From contig SRSI01000019.1 in assembly GCA_005656395.1 (NCBI GenBank), positions 372,001 to 436,000 on the forward strand: 64,000 bases of DNA. The letters are read 5' to 3'. The notes below the pieces were generated by a model. That model was not told where the DNA came from, did no database searches, and saw only the letters and a program-made list of their open reading frames with translations. The stretch comes from Strongyloides papillosus (Eukaryota; Nematoda; Chromadorea; Rhabditida; Strongyloididae). Shown here piece by piece: positions 36,578 through 49,934 of the stretch. Position numbers and translations under genes: made by a program. Numbering within the stretch: the stretch's first letter is position 1; the number at the start of each line of letters is the position of its first letter.

Positions 36578-39500
36578 TCTCGTAGTAGTACTTTATTTTT
36601 ATATTAATTTTTGCAACTTTATAGGGGCATTGTGAACTTTATCGTTCAAAATTTAGTTTGGTAAAGGTAATGAAATGTCAAAAAAAGATAAGATAAAATT
36701 ACAATACTTCTCAAGATGTAACTTTTAATTATGCAAATCATAAAAAATACATTATTATGCATTTATTTGAGATAAAAACTTTTGTAAACAACCCATAATT
36801 AAGATATTACACCAATTTTTCACCTCCAAAATCCACTTAATTCCCCTAATTGATATATAACAATAACATTTCACAAGTACCTGAAAGTGAAAAAAGTTAA
36901 AGATAATAAATAAATATAAATAGTGAAATCCACTTTTGAAACAATTAAAAAATATCTTCATAGTTTTTATTAAAAATCAAAATGACTTCTTTTTTTATTG
37001 TTAATAGATATTTGATTAAGATAAACTAGTTGTAAACATAAATATGCGGTACTTATCTTTTTTTTATTACCACAACTTGATGGGTTTTTTGTTGGCTAAT
37101 AAATAATTGATGTTATTTTATCCAAATATTACAATGATCTTATTAAAAATTTTTGATTTATTATATCATTTATGTATGTATTTACGATTGATGTAATTTT
37201 ATTTATGGGGAGTACATTAATGAGTGTGTACATGGAGGTTGTGTGTTAAAAATTATTGTAAATTCAATTAATTTTACAATCTTCATGATTTTAAAAATTT
37301 AATGGTCCAAATTATGATTATGAGGTACATTGGTATATAGGCATTTATAATTATCGCACTCGTAGGACTTCATTATCCATTTAATTTTACCTTTTAATGA
37401 TTAAGTGAGGATGATTAAATGTATTATTAGTAAACCTTCATATTACAATCATTACACTCTATAACTTTTTAACCTTTCCATAGATTATTTATTAAATAAT
37501 ATGAAAATATAAACTAATGTATTTATGCTTCATTACAATGAATGAATCATTAAAAGTTTTTTATATACACTTTTTGATTAAAAGTATATATCTCTCTCAT
37601 AATATATATGATAGTCAAAATAATAAGACTATTATATTCCTCTCCACACATATAAATGATTACTTTTTTTCATACCTTCATCAAAAAAAGGGATGATGAT
37701 GATAAAGTTTATATATATTTAGATTGACACTTCATTTCTGTGTAAAGTTGAATTTTAGCATATATATAATATAAAAAAAGAAATATCATTTTGAGATGTA
37801 TTCAATACTTTCGTTTGTTATAAAATCTATTAATATTTAACACCCTGACAAATTTTTGCAGATAATGAATAATTATACTCAATTTTAACTTTATATCCTA
37901 ACAATATTATTAATTCCTTTGCTTTAATTATTAAGAATATGATCAGTAAATTAACTTAGCAAACATCTATTTTCATTACTCAATTAACCTAGTCTTTTTT
38001 AGTTTTTAAAAATAATATCAAAGTTTATGTTTGTAGTATTATAGTAGTTGTTAGATTAATTATATATACTTTAAGATACATGATGTATATAAATAATTTA
38101 GAGGCACCCTCAAAAACATAGTTTAATATTATTAAGTGATAAGAGTGATGAGGAATATATTTTGTTTAATAAGGAAATAGTTAATAATCGCTTCTTTTTA
38201 AACATTTTCCGTTAATAAGATAATAAAATGGTAACAGCTTAATATGAATAATCATCTCCTTAACTAATAGTTAGTAGTTATTTGTTTATTTGTTCTGTCT
38301 TTCAACAAATCCATCAACGGTCATAGGCCCTCTTCTATGATATTTGGAACAGAATGTTTTGTTTATCATTATATACCATCTAAATACGTATATAAATACT
38401 TTTAACTCATTACTCTTAACTTTTTTTAATATTAAAACAATTATTTACAATCTGATCAATGAAATTTATTTTTCAAATTTTTCTTATATTTTCTTTTGTT
38501 TGACTTCGAATTATAAATAATATTTTTATCTTTATCTTTCATATTTATAAATATTTTGTATGGAAGCCTTTAATTACATACCTATTTACATTATTATTAA
38601 AAATGATGAACTATTTTTTTGAAGATATTTTAAAAGAAAAATATCCTAAGGTATCAACAGAATATTACTATTTTTATTTATTAAGCTGATTGTTAGATCA
38701 CAATATTTAATATAATTTTGATAGCTATTTCAAGTTAAGAGGTCAGGTTTATAAAGATTATTTTGATGAACTGTTTGTAAAAATCTGTTTTTTTAATTAT
38801 GCTCATTTTTTTAATAGATTTCAAGTTATCGTTCTTTATAAATTCCAGTAAAAAAAATATGTTATTGTATAATTTAATAGTATTTTTATTTAATTGAACA
38901 TTATTATTTCTATATTCTCTTTTTATATGTAATTATTTTTTTAATTTATGACCATCATTAAAAGAAAATAAGGAAAGTTAAAGAATTTGCTATTAATAGA
39001 TTATTTAGATATCAGAGATTTGTGATATATCAAAGAATATTATAATGTTATATTTTAGTGATAATGTATAAAAAGTAATGATATGGATTATATAATGATG
39101 TTCATTAACTTTAACATCTTTATCATTCTATTTATTTATTATTATCTTTTTACTATCACACCATATAATCATAATAGTACTATTTTAAGGAAAAATGATA
39201 ATTCAAATGTTTTGATTGTTTTTCTTAAAAGATTATCTTTATCATTACTAATATACTTACTGGCAATAGAGAAAATTATAGGTAGATGAGGGGGAAAATC
39301 ACAGTTATTATGACGACCGTGACCTTATACATTACTATATCTTCATATTTCAGACACTTATCTTTATTTTTTTTTTACTTTCCACCATTTGTTGAATTGC
39401 CAAAAATAACCATATAAAATGATATTATTTTATTATTAAATATAATTAAGAATTAATGTATACATAAAATTTTAATTCTCATTTCAGTGTATATAATACA

Positions 39501-39592
39501 TATTTTCACAAGGCACCCCCATTTTAAGATAAAAAAGATATTAATAAAAAGAAATTTATAATCCTTTAATAAATTAATTCTAATGAAGGATA
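36578..39592. other. Divergent intergenic region
   Basis: A three-kilobase AT-rich spacer between a minus-strand gene and the plus-strand RhoGEF. It probably holds both promoters. No protein-like frame was found, and no clear terminal or tandem repeats. Confidence 0.5.
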
Positions 39593-42500
39593 ATGAAAGA
39601 ACAATTCTTGAATACATCTGATAATGGAGATGGTTCTTTAACTGATTATGATAATGGAGATTCAGATGTTGACAGTACTCTAATGACTTCCTCTAATATT
39701 TCAAATTCCGATTTACAACTAAGTAAGTTTTTCTTAAACTATATATATATAAAGTATAGTATATTTATATAAAAAGACTAGAAAGTTATGTAAATGAGTT
39801 AAACATGCTACTTGAGAAGGTCCTTTTAATAGGAATTTTTATTATATCAATATTTTATACTATTTCTTTTTATAATTTTATTTTCTCAAATATCTAAAAT
39901 ATGCTATTATAAATATGTTTATGTGTTTATTTTTAGGCAGTATGTCGAATATTTCTAATAATTCAAGTAATTCACAAAAGATTTCATCATTATACTACTT
40001 AAATTGTTATAAAAATTCATCAAAACCATACAGGTACTTTTATATAACCAATTTTCAGATTAATTCTTGATCACTAAAGTTTGATATAAAAATGTCGTTT
40101 ATTGCAGGATATTAACTCCTCAAGAATCACAGGAGACAATAGCTATAATGACATCTCAAAAAAAAGGTTTAATAAAGGGTGGTGGTAGAAGATCAAAATC
40201 TAAACCTACCAATGATAGGAGGAACCAACTGAAGGAGGATAGTGGTAAATTTAATAAAAAAGAGGTTTTATTGAGTAGATCTATAACGTATCATAATTCA
40301 TTTAATCTATCCTCTTCAATAACCAATCTGATAAATATTAAAAAAGGATTAAAAAGATTTGACTTCTCATCCATTCACTCATCATCACTATTATCGTAAG
40401 TTTGTATGATAAAAATTTTTGACATGTTATCTTTTTTTACTAAAATGATACATTATTTATTTATTGTGTATTGTGTTTGTGGTGGTTTGGAAATCAAAAA
40501 TTATTAATATCAATATTTCTGAAACAACTTTATAAAATTAAAAGTATCTCATTCAAAATGGTTTTATGTATATTTATAATAGATAAATGCCTTTTTATAT
40601 TTTAATTTTTAATTTCTTTCACCTCTTGATACATTTATTATGATGTGTTTGAAAGGAAAAGATACTTTAAGTGTGGGGAATCTGTTAACTGAATAAAAAC
40701 TAATCAAGAAACATATTTTTACATATAATTTTTTTACCTTCATCCCTCTTTAGATTCAAAAATCAAGTTTAGATATTTTTCTAATAAATTTTTTTACCTC
40801 AATCTGTATCTTTGTAACTAAACACAATTTTCACAATAACATCTGCTCTCTTTTATTTCTTATCATTTTAACTGTTATTTATATTAAAGTTTGTCAAACA
40901 TTTTTCATTATTCTAAAAGAATAGAAACTATTTAATATGTATGATAAAAAAATTTAAGTTGCTACAAAACAACGATCATCTTAAGATTAAAAAGCACACT
41001 TTCATAACAATAAAAAAGTAATTATTATTTTTAAAATTTAAGGATAAACTCTAACAATTATAAATGTCATTTCTAACTAAAATATTATTATTATTATTAT
41101 TATTTATTATTATTATGACTTCCACTACATTTAAGATAATCTTATAATTTAACAGTTGCTATTATTTTAAAATTGTTTTCATTGTTTTACAAATTCAAAT
41201 GTTTTGACCTTCTAAATTATTTATTTCCCTCTCTCTATTTTCTTAAATAGATTTTAAAAATATGTTTTGTTTAGATAAGGAGTAGTAAAAGAAAAAAGAT
41301 AATTATTTAAAAGTTAAATTTCACCTAACTTTGCATTGTCATAATTACTTAGTATCATAACTATATCACAAGAAAAAACAATACTTCAACAAAATAATAA
41401 TATATTTTGACAGTAAATTACCAAAACTAGTGTAATTATAAATTATTATTATTTATTTTATAAATGTTAAAATATTTAAAACATCATGTTTAAATTAACA
41501 TATTTTTTTGTTATTTTTTTATCATATTTTTTTACCCTACTCCATAAATTATAAATAAATAAACTATACCTCCACTTTATAATTTTCTACCACAGCCTTT
41601 TTTAAACTTTATATAATAATTATTATTTTTTATATCCTTTAAAGGTAGATTTTACTATCTATAAAAAGTTTAGATTAATAATTTTATTGGTCTACATTTA
41701 TTGTAATAACGATAATATGCAAAACTTTGAGCTTTTTTTGAGTATGGTATCTATTTGTTGGTTGATGGAAATGATTTAAAGCTACTAAAATTTTGTGGTG
41801 TACACAATTAACTAGATTTCATTCTGATGTTGAAGTTTGTTAGGAGAAGGTTATATTGTTTATTAATACCATTTTTATTCGTCATTTTTAATAATGTATA
41901 AATTATTGTATGATTGAAGTAAAAAAATTTGTTTTTTTTAAATTATTTCATTTTTAAACTCATTCTACCATAAATTTATTTATTTTAATGTAATTTCATT
42001 TATAGGAATTTATTAAACGGAACATACTTTGGTCAGATGCCAGGTAAAGAGTGTAACATTAAATTATGGTTGCCAACAACTAATGCTATTAGAAGGCCAT
42101 CCCTAACAGTAGATGATGACATTTATTCTAACCCATCATCTGGAAACAGGAACAGTACAATCTCATCAACAGCCAGTGACGATACAGAAAATGGGAACCG
42201 TCACAGTGTCCTAACAACAACCTCAGGTTACTTATCAGATCGTAGTCAAGTACCTTCAACATCAAAAGAACCACCATCATTTGTGATTGATAGTAGTATA
42301 ACACATTTCTTGAAATCAAGACCTATCTTTAAGATTGAGAATAGTACATCATACTTAAGGAGACAAGAAATACTTAAATCAAATAATGTATTAAAAAAGT
42401 ACCGTGTAGTTATAGAATTGTTAGATACAGAGATATCGTATTTGAATGATCTTGAAGATATCCTCCAGGGGTATGCAACTTTTTGTCAAATCATGAAGAG

Positions 42501-44486
42501 GAGATCGAGATATCGGCTGAGACGACTTTTACGATATTTCATACACTTGAGAGGGTGAGTGAGTTTAGTAAGAAGTTGTATCATGACTTGGATGCTTCTA
42601 ATATGGATATAATTAAGATATCAAAAATATTTATTAATCTTAGTGGTTCATTTCAATGTTATAGTGATTATTGTTCACAATACCAGAAAACGTTAAGTTT
42701 ACTGGAGAAATTAAAAGAGAATAGAACTTTCATGAATGGATTAAAATTCTGTCAAAATATGTTAAAACATTCCCTACCTCTAGATACCTATTTATTGAAG
42801 CCAGTTCAAAGAATTCTCAAGTATCATTTATTTATTGAAAGTTTATTAAAATGTTCCAATGATGAGGAGGTGGTTGATGAGAGTAATATAAAGGAGAGAC
42901 AATATATTGTAGAGGCACTGAATGTTATGAATGAGGAGACAAGAAAAATTAATGAGGCACAAAAGAAAGCTGAACATGAGGAGAGACTAAGAGAATTACA
43001 TACGATGTTTGTTAATTGTAGTCTGGAAGAGGGATTAGATTTTACTCATTGTGGTAACCTTCTTTTGGATGGTTCTTTTAAGATACTTAATAGTAAACAA
43101 AAAAGAACTTTGTTTTTATTTGAGAGAATGCTTCTTATAACAAAGGAGAGAAATGAATGTTTTGTTTGTAAAGATTGTATTGTTGTAAGTGATAGAAAGC
43201 TGTTTTTTGAATAGCTATAATTTTTTGTTATTGTTTTTTTGTAGACAGCTGACTTGATGTTAAATGAATTAATAGTGGATAATCCATTGGCATTTCAAGT
43301 TTCATCATTTCAAAACCCAAAAGATAATTTTGTTCTTATTGCAGAAAATAAAGAAATAAAAAGTGAATGGATGAAGAAGATAAAGGAGACAATATTTAAT
43401 CACTATGCTAAAAACATACCACAAAGAAGTAAGGATTTACTTATGAACATGACATCAAATATCATGGATAAGTATTCAGATGACATGACAGAACAATCAC
43501 TTCCAACAAATCACCATATCAGCAGGAAATCTATTACCTCAATCCTACAAAATAAAAACACCAAAAACAAGGAAAAGAGAAGAAAAAGTGTTGGGGTGAT
43601 TGGTGAAGATAATACTAAGATAAATCTTGAAAATACCATACCACATCAACAACTAAACAGTGTAATAAATCCAGATAAATCTAGTTCTCAAATTAGTACA
43701 CCGACACGTTCCAGAGGAATGAGTAAAGATAATAATGATATTGTACTTCGTAGAGATCCAGAAAAAGTGAAAAGAATATATATAAATAGGAGTCAGATGA
43801 TTGAAAGATTAATGCATCCAAAACGTGCATTATCAAATAGTGGTTTAAGAAGATCTCAACACTCTGGTAGTAGTATACAGTTTATGGATGATGAAGATAA
43901 TACTGAACCTGTTTGGAGATATAATATATCACCACTACAAACCTCTACAAATGATGTTTGGGAGAAGGTCAATCCTAATGATTCATCAATAATCAATGAT
44001 GATTTTTTCGATGATTTCTCATCGGATGACTCACCAACAACAATAGAAAATTCACATTTCTCAAATCATATTTTGTTCGATAAAATGTTAGAGGAAGAGT
44101 ATATAAAAAATAAGGGTAATTATTTGAATCCCCATGATTCAGGAATATTCTTTGAAAATACCTCACTTGAATCGATATCAATATCATCACCATCCTCAGG
44201 AAGTAATAGACATCGTATAACATCACAGGTAGCAGAACAAGTACGTAGAGTAAAAGAATCAAGAAACTATGAAAAACTAGTCAATGAGACATATAATAAT
44301 AAAAATCATAAAACAACTGAAATGATATCAACCTTATCAGGGAAAGATGATGATAAGTATTTTATTGTTAAATCATCAAACTCAACAACTAAGAATAATG
44401 ATACAAATGATTCTAAGTTTATTTACACACACATCCCATTATTTTTAGCCTCCTCAACTAAACAAGCAACTACAATTCGGAGATAA
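39593..44486 (+). CDS. PLEKHG-like RhoGEF (DH-PH), one-base frame break
   Basis: Rho-family guanine nucleotide exchange factor. Exons are 39593-39722, 39937-40033, 40108-40395, 42006-43184 and 43245-44486, with one 1610-base intron. Summed exons are one base short of 979 codons. The DH domain (about residues 304-495) starts VVIELLDTEISYLNDLEDI and includes LLKPVQRILKYHLF; the PH domain (about 525-640) contains GNLLLDGSFKI, RTLFLFERMLLITK and FVLIAENKEIKSEW. Both domains and their spacing match PLEKHG1-3. The N-terminus and the roughly 330-residue C-terminus are disordered and Ser/Asn-rich. The frame changes inside the DH domain at a run of five T (42480-42484); six T would restore GYATFLSNHEEE. 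See findings. Confidence 0.88.
40396..42005 (+). other. Long intron of the RhoGEF
   Basis: A GTAAGT donor at 40396 and TATAG acceptor at 42001-42005 flank a 1610-base AT-rich intron, unusually long here. It contains a TTA/TTG-like microsatellite (about 41,085-41,120, mainly ATT repeats) and no gene that I can see. Confidence 0.75.
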
Positions 44487-45179
44487 TTTATCCAATAAAT
44501 TAATTTTAAAAATTAAAAACTTTTGTGTATTTAATATTAATATTTTTTTTATCATGTACATTCCTACTACCTACTACCAACTATTAATTGTGTAGATAAA
44601 ATAAAAAGTTTTCAAAATAAATATTGAGTTTATGTTGTATTTTAAATAAATTATAGCTTATAATAATGTTTATTTTCTAGTTTTTTAAATCTTCATTATA
44701 AACATCTAGTTATCCTTATTTTATAACTCATCACAAAATGTGTCTACTACACTTTTTTGTGTATAGTAGTTTAAACACATGATTTGATTAAAGCTATTTA
44801 CCAAACATGTTAACATCTCTCCAAAAATAAACATGTGTGTGTCACAAAATACATTAAAAAAGCCCCTCTATCTCATGCTACATATATTTTTTACTCTAAA
44901 TAATTTATTTCTTATCATTCACCTAGAAACTTTGAACTAAAAATTAATACACATAATTCTTTAATTACTAAAAAGAAAAGAAAGAAAATTTACTATCTAT
45001 TCCATTTTCTTTACTAAATATACGTCTATAATAATCACACTACACTAATATCAAAAGATATTGTCTAATCACATTTTTGATTAGAAAACTTAACACTGCA
45101 CATAATCAAATCATTTGATAAGTAGTTAAAAAATTAAAAAAACTCTAACCTGTCATTTTAAATATAATCAACTACATAT
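44487..45179 (+). other. Intergenic between RhoGEF and Rubicon-like gene
   Basis: AT-rich spacer between two co-oriented genes, with no gene seen. It should hold the RhoGEF poly(A) site and the next promoter. Confidence 0.5.
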
Positions 45180-47665
45180 ATGGAACATGCTGTGATTGAT
45201 ACATTATATTTAGAAACGAAAACTCAATCTCCATTATTATTATCTACTCCGGAAAATAAGATTAAGAAAGTTTCATCAAATTTAGGGTTATCTCCAGCCT
45301 TGGAGGTTTACGAAACATCGAGGTTCCTGACACCTTTGAGGAGGAAGGCGAGAAGGAATTTATTCTCTGAACCATCTATTGTATCTCCATCTGTTGAGAG
45401 TACCGGTGACAGTGCTATTGAAGCTTTAGTCTTTAGTGAGGTATGTTTTATGTTTTGTTTGTTAATATCATTTAAATATTTATTATAATGTTAATGTGAT
45501 GTGGAATGTGTTAAAACAATATATATATATAAAAAGTTAAATTTAATATTTATTTTAAAATATACTTTGTAGACTGATAGATGGTCAATAAAATCACCAT
45601 CAACAGTAACGATGACTGGAGAAGCTACAACTTTACAGGAACAGGAATGGTGTACAATATCTCGATGTGGTGAGAACAAGTTTTCTCATTTTTATCGTAT
45701 TAAACCTGGAAGTAATGGAGAATCGGAAGTTATTAAAGACACGCAACCTAAATCTACTTATACTTTACCTAAATTACCAACTAAAACTAAAAGCGATAAC
45801 TATGTTGATTTAATTGATTTTATGATTAGTAAAATGGAATCCAAGAGATGGAATATGTATGTTAAAAAGAATTTTAATAATTCGGAAGAGGAAATTGATA
45901 ATTCAGGGGAAATTGATGATTATGATGTTATGAAGGATATTGAGGATGATGATGCATTATCCCTACCTGAGTCAATGAAAGATGGTGAAATAAGTAATGA
46001 AGATGATAAGGTTTTAAATAACTATTCCGCTTACGACGGTCATGATGACGATGATAATGATAGTGAGTACCATGAGGTAAAAGATATTTATTTGGAAGAG
46101 GATAATAATGATCAAGATTCTTCAAAAAGATTTTTGAGCATAATAAAAAATGTATCACAAGTATTTCTTGATACCTACAAAAATATCTATAATAATGAAA
46201 ATGAAATGCCAATTGAATTAGAATACTTTGAAAAGTTAACAACATCACCTGAATCACTATACAACAAGAAAGTTGATAGAAAAGAAAAAGATGATAAAGA
46301 AATATTTTTTATGGATACAGAAAAAATGGTAATAAAAAACTCCCAAATATGGTCCCCCTTAAGAGGTCGTTTTATCTTCAAATCACCTTCTCCAAAACAT
46401 GGTTTCTGGGAGTTATTAGCAAAACAAAATCATCGCTGCCCCGGATGCTGGTTTTTACTTTACAAAACTTTACGCTAAAAGAGCAGAATACTGCAACTAC
46501 TATGGGTTATTATTTTGTCAATGTTGTTTCCAGGGAATGGAGTTATCAATTCCGGCTAATATCTTAAGCGGATGGAATTTTAAATTACTACCAGTCTCAG
46601 ATCATGCTTTTAATTTTCTAATGAAAAACAGGCATGTTCCAGTATTTAATGTTAAAAGTGATTAATGACAAATTGTATAATAAGGTTAAACGCCTACGAC
46701 AAATGAGAGATTTAAGATATCAATTAACGCACCTGTGGGAATATGTAAAGATTTGCAGTATAGCAAAGAAAGAGGAATCACCATATGGAGAGTAAGTTTA
46801 TGAGGGTGTAAAATTAAAAAATTTATTAAAAAATTAAAATTGTTTAAAATATTTATAACTTTATTAAACATAATTAATTTATAGCCTTTAAGTCATATCT
46901 ATATTTGGAGGTTAATTAAATTTATTAACCTTAATGGATAATTATATGTTATAATTATATTAAAATTCTATTTAATATACTTATATTAGCAATAATTTCT
47001 TTTTTTACCTCTAAAATTAATATAAGGGCTTCCTCTAAACTTTAATTACATAATAATATACATGGGTGTCTAACGGAAGTCTCATTTATGAAGTGCAATT
47101 TTTTTCATTATTCTAATATTTAATTAAAAGCAAATATACGTTGTCATGAGTGAGACTTCCTTACGTATTTAGTAAATATTTTTGCAATAAAATCTATAAA
47201 TAGTTAATGAGATTTATTAAGTTGTTTTATTCAAGATTTAATCTTGAGTTTTTTAATATATTATTATTATATTGTTTTTTTAGGTTAGGTACAGTATTAA
47301 ATGAAGTTCCGGAACGATTTTTGGAACCTAATATAGATTTATATGCCTTATCAGATTTTGGTAAAATTGCCTCGAAGCAATTGATATTGTACTATAGGCC
47401 GATTATTCAATTTATGAGGAAACATGTGGAGAATTGTTTTCATTGTCGGGAAAGGGCCTTTTTTTGTGAATGCTGTAGGGATATGAAGGAGTATTTGTTT
47501 CCGTTTCAGATTGAAAATATTGCACGTTGCACGAAGTGTGGAGGATTATTTCATTTGAAATGTTATGAGAATGAAATTATGGTTAGTGGAAAATTTGGGT
47601 GTCCGAAATGTAAGAGAATAGAGGAGAGACAGGAATTACTAGAGAGATCTTTTAATTGCTCATAA
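45180..47665 (+). CDS. Rubicon-homology (RH) domain protein, two frame breaks
   Basis: Exons 45180-45440, 45573-46791 and 47284-47665, with one 492-base intron, total two bases more than 620 codons. The C-terminal third is the cysteine-rich RH zinc module of Rubicon, Pacer, PLEKHM1 and DEF8, which binds Rab7 and acts in endolysosomal traffic and autophagy. Landmarks in order: HRCPGC, AEYCNYYG, FCQCC, SIPANILSGWNFK and PVSD; then ERFLEP, LSDFGKIASK, CFHCRERAFFCECC, EYLFPFQ, CTKCGGLFHLKCY and CPKC. The first two thirds are acidic (Asp/Glu clusters near residues 240-320) with no visible RUN, PH or FYVE domain, so whether this is a Rubicon or a PLEKHM1/DEF8 relative is open. Breaks occur at runs 46452-46456 (T) and 46654-46657 (A). 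Confidence 0.82.
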
Positions 47666-48062
47666 AATATAAATATAATTATTATTATATATAAACATTT
47701 TTTAATCATATCACATCATGATAATAAATATTATTATCTTTTTAAACATTTTTTTGCAAATACTGCAAAAAAGTTATACACAATACGTGAGAGGTCACAG
47801 AGAGTACAATGAAAAACAAACGACATACATTTATTAAATATTTTTTATTGATATGCAATATATAATTTAAAAGTAAAAAAACATATACACTTGTAATAGA
47901 ATGAGAAATTAGAAATAAAAGAAGAAGATCTAGTGTATCTTGTGGTTGATGATCAGGTAATTTAAAAGTATTTTTTAAATATATTGTTTTTGATAAAACT
48001 TGAAGTGAAATTGAAGTAATGTGGTAATTGAAGGTGAAATAATAATATTTTAGATTTCTTTG
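47666..48062. other. Intergenic, convergent
   Basis: About 400 bases separate the 3' ends of the Rubicon-like gene (plus) and the MAX-like gene (minus). AT-rich, with no gene seen. Confidence 0.5.
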
Positions 48063-49934
48063 TTACATTGAAATTGTGGCAGCATACTTTTGTTCTCGGA
48101 GGGCTAAGGTATTAGCTAGAATTCTGGTCTGTATGTCCATGTCAGTTGAGGTAAGGACTGATGTCACAGATGGTGTTTGGCAGATTTTTCCAATATTATT
48201 TTGTAGATTTAGTAGGCTTAATTGTTCGCCTACATTATTATTTAAATTAAAAAGTTGATTGAAATTATTAGTTAATGGTTGAAGGGGATTTGAGGTTGAG
48301 ATTGGTGTAATATTATTAAAAGAAACATCTCTAGATGTATTCTGTAAAGGTATATTTAAGCTAATACCTTTTAATGAATCTGAGGGTTGTTGAGATGTAG
48401 ATTGAAAATTATAAATATGACTATTGTTAACATTAATACCCACGCTGCCAGTATCCTCTTTTATAACTTGCGTGGACTGCATAATCGGCCTATAATTAAT
48501 AGTTTGAGCATTAGTTGATACTAAACTACTTAATACTTCATTAGCTGCACATATTTTCATAGATTTATGTAACGATTCATTATGCCTCTTCAAATCTTCA
48601 ATTTCCATTTGTTGTTCTTTTATTTTTGATTGAAGGATTAATATGTAGTCAACAGCTCTCTTTAAAATTATTGCTCGAGATGACTAAAAATAAAAAAAAT
48701 ATTAAATAATATTTAAATAAAAATCGCGTGGATATTTATACTATTAAAATTTACTTAAGACATAATTCTACAAGAAGAAGAAATATTATGAAATTTTTAG
48801 TGGGAGTTAAAGAGTTTTCACAAGTTAATGGAATGTTAAATAATTTTAAAATTAATTTTTGATAGATAAAAGTATGACTAAAGTTAATATTTTCATTGTG
48901 AATAACTTTAAAATTACAGAGTGTTCTAGAGATTTACTTTACGTAGAAATTTTTTAAATAATCTTGTATATAATAACAAAATAACAAACTAATAGTATTA
49001 TTTATTATGCTTCAATTTTAATAATTAACTGAAAGATTTAAAAAAAAAAAGCTTTAAAATAATTGAATTTGTTTATCACTTAAATAATATCATTTATTTT
49101 AAAGATCTTAAAGCTTATATGTAATATTATCCTAATTTTTAGAGGAAAATTGCTTATACTTATTAAAAAAAAAGACTAATATTTATAATGTGATAGATTT
49201 AATAAAAAACAAGACTTCAGAATATTATAAAGGATTATTTACTTATATCTCGTCTTATAAATAAACTTCTATATTATGTTATAAACAACAAAAGAAATAT
49301 CAGAAATCACATTTTTAATTGCTCTAAAAAGTTTTCCTGTATAAATAACTACCGAATGTAATTAAAAATTCTTTCAAAACAAAAATAAATTTTTATAAGT
49401 GAAGATTAACTTCCGAAATTGTGTCATTAATTAACTAAACATCTTCAATAAGTATATCTAAATTATAACTATACAAGAAGGTGATATAAAATTATAACAA
49501 GGTGTATGGTGAAAGTGTCTGCTTTGCACGTTTTTGTAACATAAAAGTTGTAAAATAGCACAGGTAAATAATGTTTATAATGATTAATAAAAATTATACT
49601 TTGACAAAAATAAATATTACTTATGAATGCATTTTAGGAGTGATAAATATTTTAAAATGATAAAACGTACCTTTTCACCTTCTAAAAGTGGAACAGAATT
49701 TTTAAGTGTCATAAAATGATCTTTAATATGATCACGTCTTCGACGCTCCAATTCATTGTGATGGGCACGTCTACCTTCATCCATTGAAGGTGATGACGTT
49801 AATTGATTGTCCTCATCAGAGAAATCTCCTTCATCTTTTGAGATTTTTTCATTACTGACATGTGCAATTTCAGTTTCATTTTTCCTTTTTCTGGAGGGAG
49901 ACGAAATACCGGAAGCGACGAAATTTGGACTCAT
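48063..49934 (-). CDS. MAX-like bHLH-zipper transcription factor
   Basis: Exon 1 (49934-49671, 88 codons) and exon 2 (48683-48063, 207 codons) give 294 residues; the 987-base phase 0 intron splits the helix-loop-helix exactly after GEK. The basic region [18 protein letters not shown] carries the E-box-reading His59, Glu63 and Arg67 seen in MAX and MXL proteins. Helix 2 ([14 protein letters not shown]) and a leucine zipper ([19 protein letters not shown]) follow. It is a likely nuclear dimer partner for MYC/MAD-type proteins, recognising CACGTG. Residues from about 135 to the end form an Asn/Gln/Ser/Thr-rich tail longer than in vertebrate MAX. It is a MAX-family member; which of the nematode mxl genes it corresponds to is undecided. 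Confidence 0.92.

Noticed and set aside
41085..41120. Short ATT/TTA repeat in the RhoGEF intron considered as a CRISPR-like or regulatory array
   Set aside because: It is a simple microsatellite in a eukaryotic intron.
42471..42498. A 28-base GT...AG micro-intron in the RhoGEF DH exon
   Set aside because: Removing it leads to an in-frame stop within a few codons and loses the conserved residues that follow; a one-base run-length change explains the frame better.
43993..44262. Minus-strand frame under the RhoGEF C-terminus
   Set aside because: Antisense of a Ser/Asn-rich coding region; no independent support.
45928..46257. Minus-strand frame of 109 codons, His- and Tyr-rich
   Set aside because: It is the antisense shadow of the acidic Asp/Glu codons of the Rubicon-like gene.
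46452..46657. Programmed ribosomal frameshifting in the Rubicon-like gene
   Set aside because: Two +1 events at plain short runs without a stimulatory context, plus similar changes in three unrelated genes, make an error or decay more likely.
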